Source of the DNA: Actinomycetota bacterium
Lineage (GTDB): Bacteria; Actinomycetota; Acidimicrobiia; Acidimicrobiales; Ilumatobacteraceae
Direction of reading: 5' to 3'
NCBI GenBank assembly: GCA_016871355.1
Contig: VFZC01000013.1
Coordinates: 1 to 63,083 of the forward strand
DNA: 63,083 nucleotides
The notes beneath the pieces are model-generated. The model searched no databases, had not been told where the DNA came from, and saw nothing but the letters and a program-made list of their open reading frames with translations. This document shows, piece by piece, positions 8,233 through 16,453 of the stretch (the stretch's first letter is position 1; each line of letters begins with the position of its first letter). The position numbers and the translations under genes were made by a program.

Positions 8233-9345
8233 ATGAAGACCAAGGCCGCCGTGTTGTGGGAAGTGGGCAAGCCCTGGAGCGTCGAAGAGATCGAACTCGA
8301 CGCACCCAAGGCCGGAGAAGTGTTGGTCGAGTTGAAGGCGTCGGGAATGTGCCACTCCGACGAGCACCTCGTGACCGGCGATCTGCCGTTCGCTCCGCCG
8401 ATCATCGGTGGCCACGAGGGCGCCGGCATCGTGAAGGAAGTCGGCCCCGGAGTCAGTTGGCTCGCGCCTGGCGATCACGTGGTGTTCGGATTCATCCCGT
8501 CGTGTGGTCGTTGTCCCAGTTGCTCCACTGGACATCAGAACTTGTGCGACCTCGGTGCGCTCATGGGGATCGGCCGCCAGATCACCGATGGCACGTCGCG
8601 TCACCACGCGCGCGGTCAAGACCTCAGCCTCATGTGCTTGCTCGGCACGTTCGCGCATCACACCGTGGTGAACGAAGCCAGTTGCATCAAGGTCGATCAC
8701 GATCTTCCGCTCGACAAGATGTGCTTGCTCGGTTGTGGTGTGGTCACCGGTTGGGGATCGGCCGTGTACGCCGCGCAGTCGAAGCCCGGTGACACCGTGG
8801 TCGTCGTGGGCGTGGGCGGCATCGGCGCGAACGCCATTCAGGGTGCGCGTCTCGCCGGTGCGAAGCGCATCGTCGCGATCGACCCCATCGAGTTCAAGCG
8901 TGAGAAGGCCATGGAGTTCGGCGCCACGCACACCGCGTCGTCGATGACCGAAGCGGTTGGCCTCCTGCAGGAGATCACGTGGGGCACGATGGCCAACAAG
9001 GTCATCATGACCATGGGTGTGGGCGACGGCAAGGTGCTCGCCGAAGCGATGGCCTTGGCCAGCAAGCGCGGTCGCGTTGTGGTCACCAACATCCACCCGG
9101 CGCTCGAGATGTCGGCCAACATCAACTTGCTCGACGTGACGCTCATGGAGAAGCAGGTCGTCGGTTCGCTGTTCGGCTCGGGCAATCCGCGCGCCGACAT
9201 TCCGAAGTTGGCCGGCCTGTACCGCGAAGGTCAGCTCGACCTCGACGGACTCGTCACACGTACGTATCCGCTCGAGGGCATCAACGACGGCTACGAGGCC
9301 ATGCGCAAGGGCGAGAACATCCGCGGAGTCCTCGTCTACTCCTGA
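8233..9345 (+). CDS. NDMA-dependent (mycofactocin-type) alcohol dehydrogenase 1
   Basis: This is a 370-residue zinc-dependent medium-chain alcohol dehydrogenase. Catalytic zinc ligands are in GMCHSDEHLVTGD and IGGHEGAG, plus a Cys in LLGCGVVTGWGSA. Structural zinc is bound by four Cys in CGRCPSCSTGHQNLCD. The NAD fold shows VVGVGGIGANAIQGA and an acidic VAIDPIEFKREKA. The family holds its nicotinamide without releasing it and needs an external acceptor, which in vivo is mycofactocin (NDMA in vitro). The ATG at 8233 follows GGGGAG at good spacing. Divergent placement 83 bp from mftA ties it to the cofactor pathway. A close paralogue follows at 9541. The alcohol substrate is not predictable. 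Confidence 0.93.
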   Translation: MKTKAAVLWEVGKPWSVEEIELDAPKAGEVLVELKASGMCHSDEHLVTGDLPFAPPIIGGHEGAGIVKEVGPGVSWLAPGDHVVFGFIPSCGRCPSCSTGHQNLCDLGALMGIGRQITDGTSRHHARGQDLSLMCLLGTFAHHTVVNEASCIKVDHDLPLDKMCLLGCGVVTGWGSAVYAAQSKPGDTVVVVGVGGIGANAIQGARLAGAKRIVAIDPIEFKREKAMEFGATHTASSMTEAVGLLQEITWGTMANKVIMTMGVGDGKVLAEAMALASKRGRVVVTNIHPALEMSANINLLDVTLMEKQVVGSLFGSGNPRADIPKLAGLYREGQLDLDGLVTRTYPLEGINDGYEAMRKGENIRGVLVYS

Positions 9346-9360
9346 CCGGTTTGAGGTTCT

Positions 9361-9428
9361 GGGTTTGAGGTTTGGGGTGTGGGTTTGAGGTTGTGGGTTT
9401 GAGGTTTGGGGTGTGGGTTTGAGGTTTT
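9361..9428. repeat. G-rich 34-bp direct repeat, two copies
   Basis: A unit of 34 bases, made of a 20-base and a 14-base half that both begin GGGTTTGAGG, occurs at 9361-9394 and 9395-9428. An extra GGTTTGAGG lies at about 9349. The plus strand is G/T only over long stretches. It abuts the palindrome at 9421-9475. Confidence 0.75.
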
Positions 9429-9475
9429 GGTGAGGATTTTTGACCTCATAGGTCAAAAATCCTCACCAAAACCTC
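9421..9475. repeat. Perfect 26-bp inverted repeat (dispersed palindrome family)
   Basis: Arms 9421-9446 and 9450-9475 are exact reverse complements around a 3-base loop. The arm contains TTTTGGTGAGGATTTTTGAC, the variant of the family core GGTGAGGATTTTT seen also at 36310 and 55026. It lies between the two tandem dehydrogenase genes. The T-run is inside the 5' arm on either strand, so it is not a classic intrinsic terminator. Confidence 0.85.
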
Positions 9476-9540
9476 GGGGTGGCTAGCGTTTCGGGCAGTT
9501 GACCGAGAGGCGTCCAAGACGCCCGAACAGGGGGAACCAC

Positions 9541-10701
9541 ATGTCGGGAATTCGCAAGAGCAAGGCCGCTGTTCTGTGGGGGCTCAATCAGCCGTGGTCG
9601 GTCGAAGAGATCGAGGTGCATCCGCCCAAGGCCGGTGAAGTGCTCGTGCACTGGCGCGCCGCCGGCCTGTGCCACTCCGACGAACACCTCGTCACGGGCG
9701 ACATGGTTCCGCCCAAGGAAATGCTCGAGATGATGGGAATCTCCGATTTCTTCCCGGTGATCGGCGGCCACGAGGGCGCCGGTGTCGTGTTGGAAGTGGG
9801 CCCTGGTGTCACCACCGTTCAGCCCGGCGATCACGTGTCGGCGTCGTTCGTTCCGTCGTGTGGCCGTTGCCGTTATTGCTCCACGGGTCGTCAGAACCTG
9901 TGCGACAACGGAGCGGGCACGTTCATCGGCGGCATGATCACCGACGGCACGCACCGTCACTTCGTGAAGGGTCAGCCCGTCACTCTCATGGCCAAGCTCG
10001 GAACGTTCAGCGAGTACGCGTGCGTGGCCGAGAACTCCATCATCAAGGTGGAAAAGGACATCCCGCTCGAGTGCGTGGCGCTCGTGTCGTGTGGAGTGGC
10101 CACGGGCTGGGGCTCGGCCGCCAATCGCGCCGGCACCCAGGCCGGCGACACCGTGATCGTGGTGGGCTGCGGCGGCATCGGCATGAACGCCGTTCAGGGT
10201 GCGCGAATGGCCGGCGCCAAGCGCATCATCGCGGTCGACCCGCTCGAGTTCAAGCGTGAGAAGGCCATGGAGTTCGGCGCCACGCACACGTACGCATCGA
10301 TGGCCGAGGCGATCATGCCCGTCATGGAGATGACCTACGGTCAGATGGCCGATCGCGTCATCATGACGCCGGGTGTGTTGTACGGCGAGATGCTCGGTGA
10401 AGCCATGCAGCTCACCGGCAAGGGTGGCACCTGTGTGGTCACCGCCATCTCGCCGATGACATCCGACACCGCATCGGTCAACCTCTTCCAGTTGGCCATG
10501 TGGAACAAGGAGATCAAGGGAACCATCTTCGGTTCGCTCAATCCGCGGGCCGACATTCCGGCGCTGCTCGACATGTACCGCGCCGGTCAGTTGAAGCTCG
10601 ACGAACTCATCACCAAGACCTACTCGCTCGATCAGATCAACGAGGGGTACGAGGCGATGCGCGTCGGCACCAACATACGCGGCGTCATCGTCAACGCCTG
10701 A
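9541..10701 (+). CDS. NDMA-dependent (mycofactocin-type) alcohol dehydrogenase 2
   Basis: This 386-residue paralogue of the gene at 8233 shares the opening KSKAAVLWGLNQPWSVEEIEV and all zinc ligands: LCHSDEHLVTGD, IGGHEGAG, four Cys in CGRCRYCSTGRQNLCD, and VSCGVATGWGSA. The NAD fold shows VVGCGGIGMNAVQGA. It carries an extra loop after VTGDM (VPPKEMLEMMGISDFF), which the first copy lacks and which lies near the substrate pocket, so the two enzymes probably differ in alcohol preference. The start ATG at 9541 follows GGGGGA. Only 6 bp separate its stop from the MoxR ATPase, indicating one transcript. The expected electron acceptor is mycofactocin. Confidence 0.93.
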   Translation: MSGIRKSKAAVLWGLNQPWSVEEIEVHPPKAGEVLVHWRAAGLCHSDEHLVTGDMVPPKEMLEMMGISDFFPVIGGHEGAGVVLEVGPGVTTVQPGDHVSASFVPSCGRCRYCSTGRQNLCDNGAGTFIGGMITDGTHRHFVKGQPVTLMAKLGTFSEYACVAENSIIKVEKDIPLECVALVSCGVATGWGSAANRAGTQAGDTVIVVGCGGIGMNAVQGARMAGAKRIIAVDPLEFKREKAMEFGATHTYASMAEAIMPVMEMTYGQMADRVIMTPGVLYGEMLGEAMQLTGKGGTCVVTAISPMTSDTASVNLFQLAMWNKEIKGTIFGSLNPRADIPALLDMYRAGQLKLDELITKTYSLDQINEGYEAMRVGTNIRGVIVNA

Positions 10702-10707
10702 CGTTTC

Positions 10708-11619
10708 ATGCCTTCGTCGCGCCAAGTGCTTCTTCAGTCGCTCGACAAGTCGGTGGTCGGCCGTCGCCGCGAGGTCGAACTCGTGGTGGCGGCCCTCGAC
10801 GCCGATCGACACGTGTTGCTCGAGGGCCCGCCCGGCACCGGAAAGAGCACGTTGCTGCGTGCGGTGGCCGAGGGTCTCGGCATCGGATTCGTGTTCGTGG
10901 AAGGCAACGCCGAACTCACGCCGGCGCGATTGGTGGGTCACTTCGATCCGGCTCGCGTGCTCAACGAGGGATACGAACCCGATGTGTTCGTCGACGGACC
11001 ACTCGTCACCGCGTTGCGTGACGGATCGCTCTTGTACGTGGAAGAGATCAACCGCATCCCGGAAGAGACGCTCAATGTCCTCATCACCGTGATGAGCGAA
11101 GGCGAGATCACCGTGCCGCGCTACGGACGCGTGGAGGCGGCGCGTGGGTTCCGTTTGGTGGCTGCGATGAACCCGTTCGACGCAGTGGGCACCGCACGCA
11201 TCTCGGGTGCGGTGTACGACCGTGTGTGCCGCGTGTCGATGGGTTACCAGTCGGCCGACGACGAGCGCAGCATCGCCGCGCGCGCGGTCTCGGCCTCCGA
11301 TGCCTGGCTCACCAAAGTGGTCGAACTCGTTCGTCGCACGCGTTCGCACGCCGAACTGCGCGTCGGATCGTCGGTGCGCGGGGCCATCGACATGGCCGCG
11401 GTCGCGTCGTCGCTGGCCGACGTGCGCGGATCGACCGTCGACGATCAGTCGGTGTCACTCGACGCCGCGTTGGTGTCGCTCTCGGGTCGTGTGCGTGTTC
11501 GTGAAGGTGCGCAACGCACCGCCGACGACATCATCACCGAACTGTGGGGCGAGGTGTTCGCGCCCAGTCAGAACGGGCTCGGGGGAAAAGCGAGCGCCCC
11601 GACGGGGGCGACTCACTAG
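10708..11619 (+). CDS. MoxR-family AAA+ ATPase
   Basis: This 303-residue AAA+ protein has Walker A in EGPPGTGKST (about residues 38-47), Walker B in LLYVEEINR (a VEEI variant typical of MoxR), sensor 1 in LVAAMNPFD, and an Arg finger/ISGAVYDR segment. MoxR ATPases pair with VWA proteins as maturation chaperones that insert cofactors or metals or remodel partner complexes (for example around methanol or CO dehydrogenase). It starts 6 bp after the second mycofactocin-type alcohol dehydrogenase and is followed by a VWA gene, so its client may be one or both dehydrogenases. That client assignment is inference only. No CO-dehydrogenase genes are in view. Confidence 0.88.
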   Translation: MPSSRQVLLQSLDKSVVGRRREVELVVAALDADRHVLLEGPPGTGKSTLLRAVAEGLGIGFVFVEGNAELTPARLVGHFDPARVLNEGYEPDVFVDGPLVTALRDGSLLYVEEINRIPEETLNVLITVMSEGEITVPRYGRVEAARGFRLVAAMNPFDAVGTARISGAVYDRVCRVSMGYQSADDERSIAARAVSASDAWLTKVVELVRRTRSHAELRVGSSVRGAIDMAAVASSLADVRGSTVDDQSVSLDAALVSLSGRVRVREGAQRTADDIITELWGEVFAPSQNGLGGKASAPTGATH

Positions 11620-11648
11620 CGCAGGAGGGTGCGGCCGCCGATCAGGCG

Positions 11649-12542
11649 GTGGCCGATGCGTCGAAGCGAACGCTGTCGCGCCGCGAACTCGCGCGCAACC
11701 CGCAGTTCGAACAGGTGTCACCCGAAGTGGGTGAACTCGACGAAGCCGCGGTGGAAGAGGGATTACAGGACGATCCCGATGCGATGCTCGCGTTGTTGGC
11801 CGATCTCACCGGTGCGACCGATCAGAAGTTGCGCGACTTGGCCAAGCGATTGGCCGGGCGTTTGTTCCTCGACGTGTCACGCCGTGGACCGGTACGCCCG
11901 CGTGGTATCGGCAAGATGGCCACGCTGCCGTATCGACCCGACGCCGGCGACATCGATCTCGACGTGTCGATGAGCGCGATCGTGGAGGCGCGGGCGGCCG
12001 ACGAAGCCATCGACCCCGAGCAGTTGAAGGTGCGTTCGTGGGTGAAGCCCGGAACGGCCATCAGCCTGCTCGTCGATCGCAGTGGTTCGATGGGCGGCAA
12101 ACCGCTCGCCACATCGGCCATGGCGGCCGCCGCGGTGGCCTGGCGGAGCCCGGCCGACTACAGCGTGGTGGCGTTCGGCAAGGACGTGGTGGTGCCCAAG
12201 AGCCAAGAGTCGGCGAAGGCGGGCGAGGCGGTGGTGAACGACGTGCTGGCGTTGCGTGGATTCGGCACCACCGATCTGGCCGGTGCGTTGCGCACCGCGG
12301 GCGAGCAGTTGTCGCGTTCGCGCGCCGGACGACGCATTGCCGTCGTGTTGAGTGACTGCCGCGCGACGGTCGAAGGCGACGTTGAAGCGGCTGCGCGTTC
12401 ACTCGACGAAGTGGTCATTCTCGCGCCGGCCGATGACGACGCCGAAGCGCGCGTGTTGGCGGCGCGTATCGGTGCGCGAATCGCGGTGATCGACGGGCCG
12501 AGTGACGTTCCGGTCGCGTTGCAGACCGTGCTCGGCGACTAG
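11649..12542 (+). CDS. VWA-domain protein, MoxR partner
   Basis: The protein has about 297 residues from the GTG at 11649. A longer in-frame GTG exists at 11544, which would overlap moxR, so the start is uncertain; an AGGAGG lies at 11623-11628. The N-terminal half is helical and charged (LSRRELARNPQFEQ, LRDLAKRLAGRLFLDVSRRG). The C-terminal half is a von Willebrand A domain whose MIDAS is complete: DRSGSMGG (DxSxS-like), a Thr in GFGTTDL, and an Asp in VVLSDCRA. Such proteins work with a MoxR ATPase in assembly or activation of enzyme complexes. It converges with the LCP gene, and their stop codons share CTAG at 12539-12542. Confidence 0.82.
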   Translation: MADASKRTLSRRELARNPQFEQVSPEVGELDEAAVEEGLQDDPDAMLALLADLTGATDQKLRDLAKRLAGRLFLDVSRRGPVRPRGIGKMATLPYRPDAGDIDLDVSMSAIVEARAADEAIDPEQLKVRSWVKPGTAISLLVDRSGSMGGKPLATSAMAAAAVAWRSPADYSVVAFGKDVVVPKSQESAKAGEAVVNDVLALRGFGTTDLAGALRTAGEQLSRSRAGRRIAVVLSDCRATVEGDVEAAARSLDEVVILAPADDDAEARVLAARIGARIAVIDGPSDVPVALQTVLGD

Positions 12543-13813
12543 CGGCAGGCCGGATCGTCGGTGGGCAACACTCCCACCGAGTTCGATTCAACGAACACCG
12601 GCGGCAACGTGGTGGTGGTATCCGAGACCGCCGTGGTCGACGAGCCGGTCGAACGTGTGGTGCTCGGAGGGGCCGACGTTTCGGGAGCCGGTGCTTCCAC
12701 CAATTGCTCGGGGGCGTCCACCAAGCGGGCCTTGCCCTGGAACACCGCGAGCACGCCTTCCATCGTGTCGGTTTCCAACTTGGGCTCGATCACCGACTGT
12801 CCGTTGATCAACTTGCCCGAACCTTCCACCTGATACGTCTTCAGCGTGGCCGGATCGAGATTACGCATGGCTTGCGCGAGTTCGAGGAGTTTGCCCGGTG
12901 TGAGTTGATCGTCGAGGATCACGAACTGGAGCGCGGCATCGATGAGATCCTTGGCCACGGTCGGGCTACCGGCCCCCACGTCGAGCGCCTTCTGCAGGGT
13001 GCGGCGCAGGAAGTCCTGTTGACGAGAGATGCGACCGCGGTCGGCGGCCGGATCTTGTTTCCACGACTGCGAGTCGCTGTCGTAATAGAACAACTTGCGC
13101 GAACGCACGTACGCGAGGCCCTCTTCACCGTCGAAGCGATGGCAACCGGAGTTTTCGATGTTGAGTCCGGTGTTGCGGTCGCGGATCGGCGTGGCGAACG
13201 GCACGCGCACACCGCCCACCGCATCGACGATCTTCTTGAACGCGCAGAAGTCGATGTTCACGTAGTGATCCACCGGGATGCCGAAGTTCTCCCAGATGGT
13301 GAGCACGAGCGTGTTGGGATCGTCACGGTTGAACGCGCTGTTGATACGCGAGCGCGACTTCTTGCCGGCGATCTTCACCCACAAGTCGCGCGGGAACGAC
13401 AGCACCGCACCGGCGTTGGTGGTGGGGTCGAGCCGGAGGATCATGATGGTGTCGGCTCGTTCGCCCAAACCGTTGCGATTGTCGAACGCCGATGCGTAGG
13501 GCGAATCGGGAGCGACGCAGGCCCCGTTGTCGCTGCCGGTGATGAGGAAGTTGCGGGCCGACATGTCGACCGGCCCGGCCACCAACGTGACATCGGGGTC
13601 GGTGCCGGGTGTTCCGTCGGCGGTGGTGGCGGGCGGAACGGTGAGTTTGGTGGTCGATCCGACCAGGCTCACGACTTTGCGATCGTTGGCCTTCTCGTTG
13701 CCGTAGTAGACGATCGCGGCGGTGCCGAAGCACGCGATGATCACGATGATGTTGACCACCAGAACGATGCGCTGGGGCCACGTGCGACGGCGTGGGCGCG
13801 ACTGATCGTTCAC
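12539..13813 (-). CDS. LytR-CpsA-Psr (LCP) family cell-wall ligase
   Basis: This 424-residue protein has a basic cytosolic start (MNDQSRPRRRTWPQR), one membrane anchor at about residues 15-37 and an extracellular LCP domain. Family residues are visible: GERADTIMILRLD (catalytic Asp/Arg segment), SFPRDLWV, INSAFN, VDHYVNIDF and the late ADRGRISRQQDFLRR. The last 70 residues are Thr/Ser/Pro-rich and probably disordered. LCP enzymes transfer undecaprenyl-linked polymers (arabinogalactan, teichoic acid or capsule) to peptidoglycan. It lies 39 bp after valS on the same strand and meets the VWA gene tail to tail. Confidence 0.9.
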   Translation of the reverse strand: MNDQSRPRRRTWPQRIVLVVNIIVIIACFGTAAIVYYGNEKANDRKVVSLVGSTTKLTVPPATTADGTPGTDPDVTLVAGPVDMSARNFLITGSDNGACVAPDSPYASAFDNRNGLGERADTIMILRLDPTTNAGAVLSFPRDLWVKIAGKKSRSRINSAFNRDDPNTLVLTIWENFGIPVDHYVNIDFCAFKKIVDAVGGVRVPFATPIRDRNTGLNIENSGCHRFDGEEGLAYVRSRKLFYYDSDSQSWKQDPAADRGRISRQQDFLRRTLQKALDVGAGSPTVAKDLIDAALQFVILDDQLTPGKLLELAQAMRNLDPATLKTYQVEGSGKLINGQSVIEPKLETDTMEGVLAVFQGKARLVDAPEQLVEAPAPETSAPPSTTRSTGSSTTAVSDTTTTLPPVFVESNSVGVLPTDDPACR

Positions 13814-13852
13814 AAGAGTGTCAAACTACCCGGCCGCCCGAGGCGAGACCGA

Positions 13853-16417
13853 TCAGGACGGTGTGTCGGCGGCGAGTTCGACGCCCACCTGCGGGGTCGC
13901 GGCCGAATCGTCGCTGATGTACGACCACGATTGAACGCTGCCGGCCTCGGTGAGATCGGCTTCGGCTGAACGAATCGCGGCGAGATCGGCGGTGGATGCC
14001 GTGACGACAGCGGCAGCCACGGCGGTCTTCTGTGACGACTTGGCCTCGGTCTTGGCTCGACGGATCTGCGCGAGCGTCTCGCTGATGGGCGTGAGCACAG
14101 CCGAGTCTCCTGCACCGATGATCTCGTCGCGCGACGGCCACGAGGCGCGGTGCACCGAGCCGTTCTGCCACCAGCGCCACACTTCTTCGGTGGCGAACGG
14201 AATGAACGGCGCGAGCAAGCGCTGCAGAGCCGACAGCGCGATGCGCAGCGACGCCTGAGCCGAAGCGGCCGCGTCGGCGCCCTGCACTCCGTAGGCACGC
14301 CCCTTCACGAGTTCGACGTAGTCGTCGCAGAACCACCAGAAGAGTGACTCGGTGCGCTCGAGTGCGCGGGCGTAGTCGTACGAATCGAACGCGTCGGTGG
14401 CTTCGTGCACGGTGTCGGCCAAGCGACCGAGCATCGCGCGATCGATCGCTGCGGTGGGCGCCGCGCCGATCGGCGGTTCGCCGAACGACAGAACGAACTT
14501 GCTCGCGTTGAGCAACTTGGTGGCCAACTTGCGGCCGACCTTCATCTGCTCTTCGCTGAACGCGGTGTCGACACCGGGGCGAGCCGAGGCGGCCCAGTAG
14601 CGGACGGCGTCGGATCCGAACTTGTCGAACAGATCGAGCGGCGTGACCACGTTGCCCTTCGACTTCGACATCTTCTTGCGGTCGGGGTCGAGGATCCATC
14701 CCGACAGAGCGACGTTCGACCATGGCAACGAGTCGTGTTCGAAATGCGCGCGCACCACGGTGCTGAAGAGCCAGGTGCGGATGATGTCGTGACCTTGCGG
14801 ACGAAGATCCATCGGGAAAGCGCGCGCGAACAAGTCGGGGTCGGTCTCCCACTTCGCGGCGATCTGGGGCGACAAAGACGACGTGGCCCACGTGTCCATC
14901 ACATCGGGGTCGCCGGTGAACCCTCCGGGCACGTCGCGCTGCGCCGCGGTGTAACCGGGCGGCACGTCGGTGGACGGATCGATGGGCAGCGTGTCTTCCT
15001 CGGGGATGATCGGGTGGTCGTAATCGGTCTCACCGATGGCGTCGACCGGGTACCACACTGGAATCGGCACGCCGAAGTAACGCTGGCGGCTGATGAGCCA
15101 GTCGCCGTTGAGGCCTTCCACCCAGTTGGCGTAGCGATGGCGCATGTGATCGGGATGCCACACGAGCTGGTCGCCGCGACCGAGTAACGCATTGCGCAAC
15201 TCGGCGCCGCGTCCGCCATTGCGGATGTACCACTGACGACTGGTGACGATCTCGAGCGGGCGATCGCCCTTCTCGAAGAACTTCACCGGGTGCGTGATGG
15301 GTCGCGGTTCGCCGAGCATCGCACCGCTGGTGCGCAACATCTCGACCACTTTGTTCTGCGCCTGATTGACGTAGAGGCCGGCGATCTCGGTGTAGGCCTT
15401 CTGGCCGTCGGCCGAGTCGAGGCCGGGCGGCGGTGTGGTGATGATGCGGCCGTCGCGTCCGATGACCGCGCGCGTGGGCAGATTCAGTTCGCGCCACCAC
15501 GTGACGTCGGTGGTGTCACCGAACGTGCAGATCATGGCGATACCGGTGCCCTTGTCGATCTGGGCCAACGGGTGGGCGACCACCGGAACTTCCACGCCGT
15601 AGAGCGGAGTGCGAACCGTCTGGCCGAACAGAGGCTGATAACGCTCGTCGTCGGGGTGAGCCACCAGCGCGACACAGGCGGCGATGAGCACCGGACGAGT
15701 GGTGTCGATGACGATCGATCCGTTGCCATCGGTGCGGTCGAATGCGACTTGGTGATACGCACCCGGCCGTTCGCGATCTTCGAGTTCGGCTTGTGCGACG
15801 GCGGTCTTGAAATCGATGTCCCACAACGTGGGGGCTTCTTGCGCGTAGGCCTCACCACGAGCGAGGTTGCGCAGGAACGCGCGCTGACTGGCCCGACGGC
15901 TGTTCTCGTCGATGGTCGCGTAGAGGAAACTCCAGTCGACCGACAGACCGAGGCGACGGAAGAGGTCTTCGAAAACCTTTTCGTCTTCGTGCGTGAGTTC
16001 TTCGCACAACTCGATGAAGTTGGGGCGCGAGATGGAAATCGCCTGGTGATCCTTGGGCGGATCGCCGCGGAACGGCGGTTGGAATCCGGGTTGGTAGGTA
16101 ACGTTCGGATCGCAACGCACGCCGAAGAAGTTCTGTACGCGACGTTCAGTGGGCAGGCCGTTGTCGTCCCATCCCATGGGGTAGAAGACCGACTGGCCGC
16201 GCATGCGTTGGAAGCGTGCGATGGTGTCGGTGTGGGTGTACGAGAACACATGGCCCATGTGCAACGAGCCGCTGACGGTGGGCGGGGGAGTGTCGATCGC
16301 GTACACGCGATCGCGCGTGGCCGAGCGGTCGAAGTGGTACGTACCTTCGGCGTCCCACGCCGCGATCCAGGTGGCTTCGATGCCGTCGAGGGAGGGCTTC
16401 TCGGGGATATCGGCCAT
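13853..16417 (-). CDS. valS: Valine--tRNA ligase
   Basis: This is an 854-residue class I synthetase. The HIGH motif appears as HMGH in SGSLHMGHVFSY. KMSKS is exact (KKMSKSKGN). The editing domain shows TTRPVLIAACVA and a valine-type HPLAQIDKGTGIAM. The stretch PMGWDDNGLPTERRVQN is of the archaeal/Rickettsia-like ValS type rather than the usual bacterial type (LPGxDHAGIATQ). The enzyme ends without the long C-terminal coiled-coil arm typical of bacterial ValS, having instead a short SAEADLTEAGSVQ-type tail. It charges tRNA-Val and edits threonine. The start ATG at 16417 is well supported (MADIPEKPSLDGIEATW). It is divergent from cysS with a 36-bp spacer, so the two promoters must overlap. Confidence 0.95.
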   Translation of the reverse strand: MADIPEKPSLDGIEATWIAAWDAEGTYHFDRSATRDRVYAIDTPPPTVSGSLHMGHVFSYTHTDTIARFQRMRGQSVFYPMGWDDNGLPTERRVQNFFGVRCDPNVTYQPGFQPPFRGDPPKDHQAISISRPNFIELCEELTHEDEKVFEDLFRRLGLSVDWSFLYATIDENSRRASQRAFLRNLARGEAYAQEAPTLWDIDFKTAVAQAELEDRERPGAYHQVAFDRTDGNGSIVIDTTRPVLIAACVALVAHPDDERYQPLFGQTVRTPLYGVEVPVVAHPLAQIDKGTGIAMICTFGDTTDVTWWRELNLPTRAVIGRDGRIITTPPPGLDSADGQKAYTEIAGLYVNQAQNKVVEMLRTSGAMLGEPRPITHPVKFFEKGDRPLEIVTSRQWYIRNGGRGAELRNALLGRGDQLVWHPDHMRHRYANWVEGLNGDWLISRQRYFGVPIPVWYPVDAIGETDYDHPIIPEEDTLPIDPSTDVPPGYTAAQRDVPGGFTGDPDVMDTWATSSLSPQIAAKWETDPDLFARAFPMDLRPQGHDIIRTWLFSTVVRAHFEHDSLPWSNVALSGWILDPDRKKMSKSKGNVVTPLDLFDKFGSDAVRYWAASARPGVDTAFSEEQMKVGRKLATKLLNASKFVLSFGEPPIGAAPTAAIDRAMLGRLADTVHEATDAFDSYDYARALERTESLFWWFCDDYVELVKGRAYGVQGADAAASAQASLRIALSALQRLLAPFIPFATEEVWRWWQNGSVHRASWPSRDEIIGAGDSAVLTPISETLAQIRRAKTEAKSSQKTAVAAAVVTASTADLAAIRSAEADLTEAGSVQSWSYISDDSAATPQVGVELAADTPS

Positions 16418-16453
16418 GAGTCACCAGGCTAGGCCCGCGTAGGCTTGGTCTCC

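Noticed and set aside
9463-11349. 628-codon antisense open frame across dehydrogenase 2 and moxR
   Set aside because: It is rich in His, Arg and Asp with no domain, and lies opposite two clear genes; long antisense frames are expected at this GC content.
10708-12542. CoxD/CoxE-type CO dehydrogenase accessory genes
   Set aside because: No molybdenum hydroxylase subunits occur in the window; linkage is to the alcohol dehydrogenase instead.
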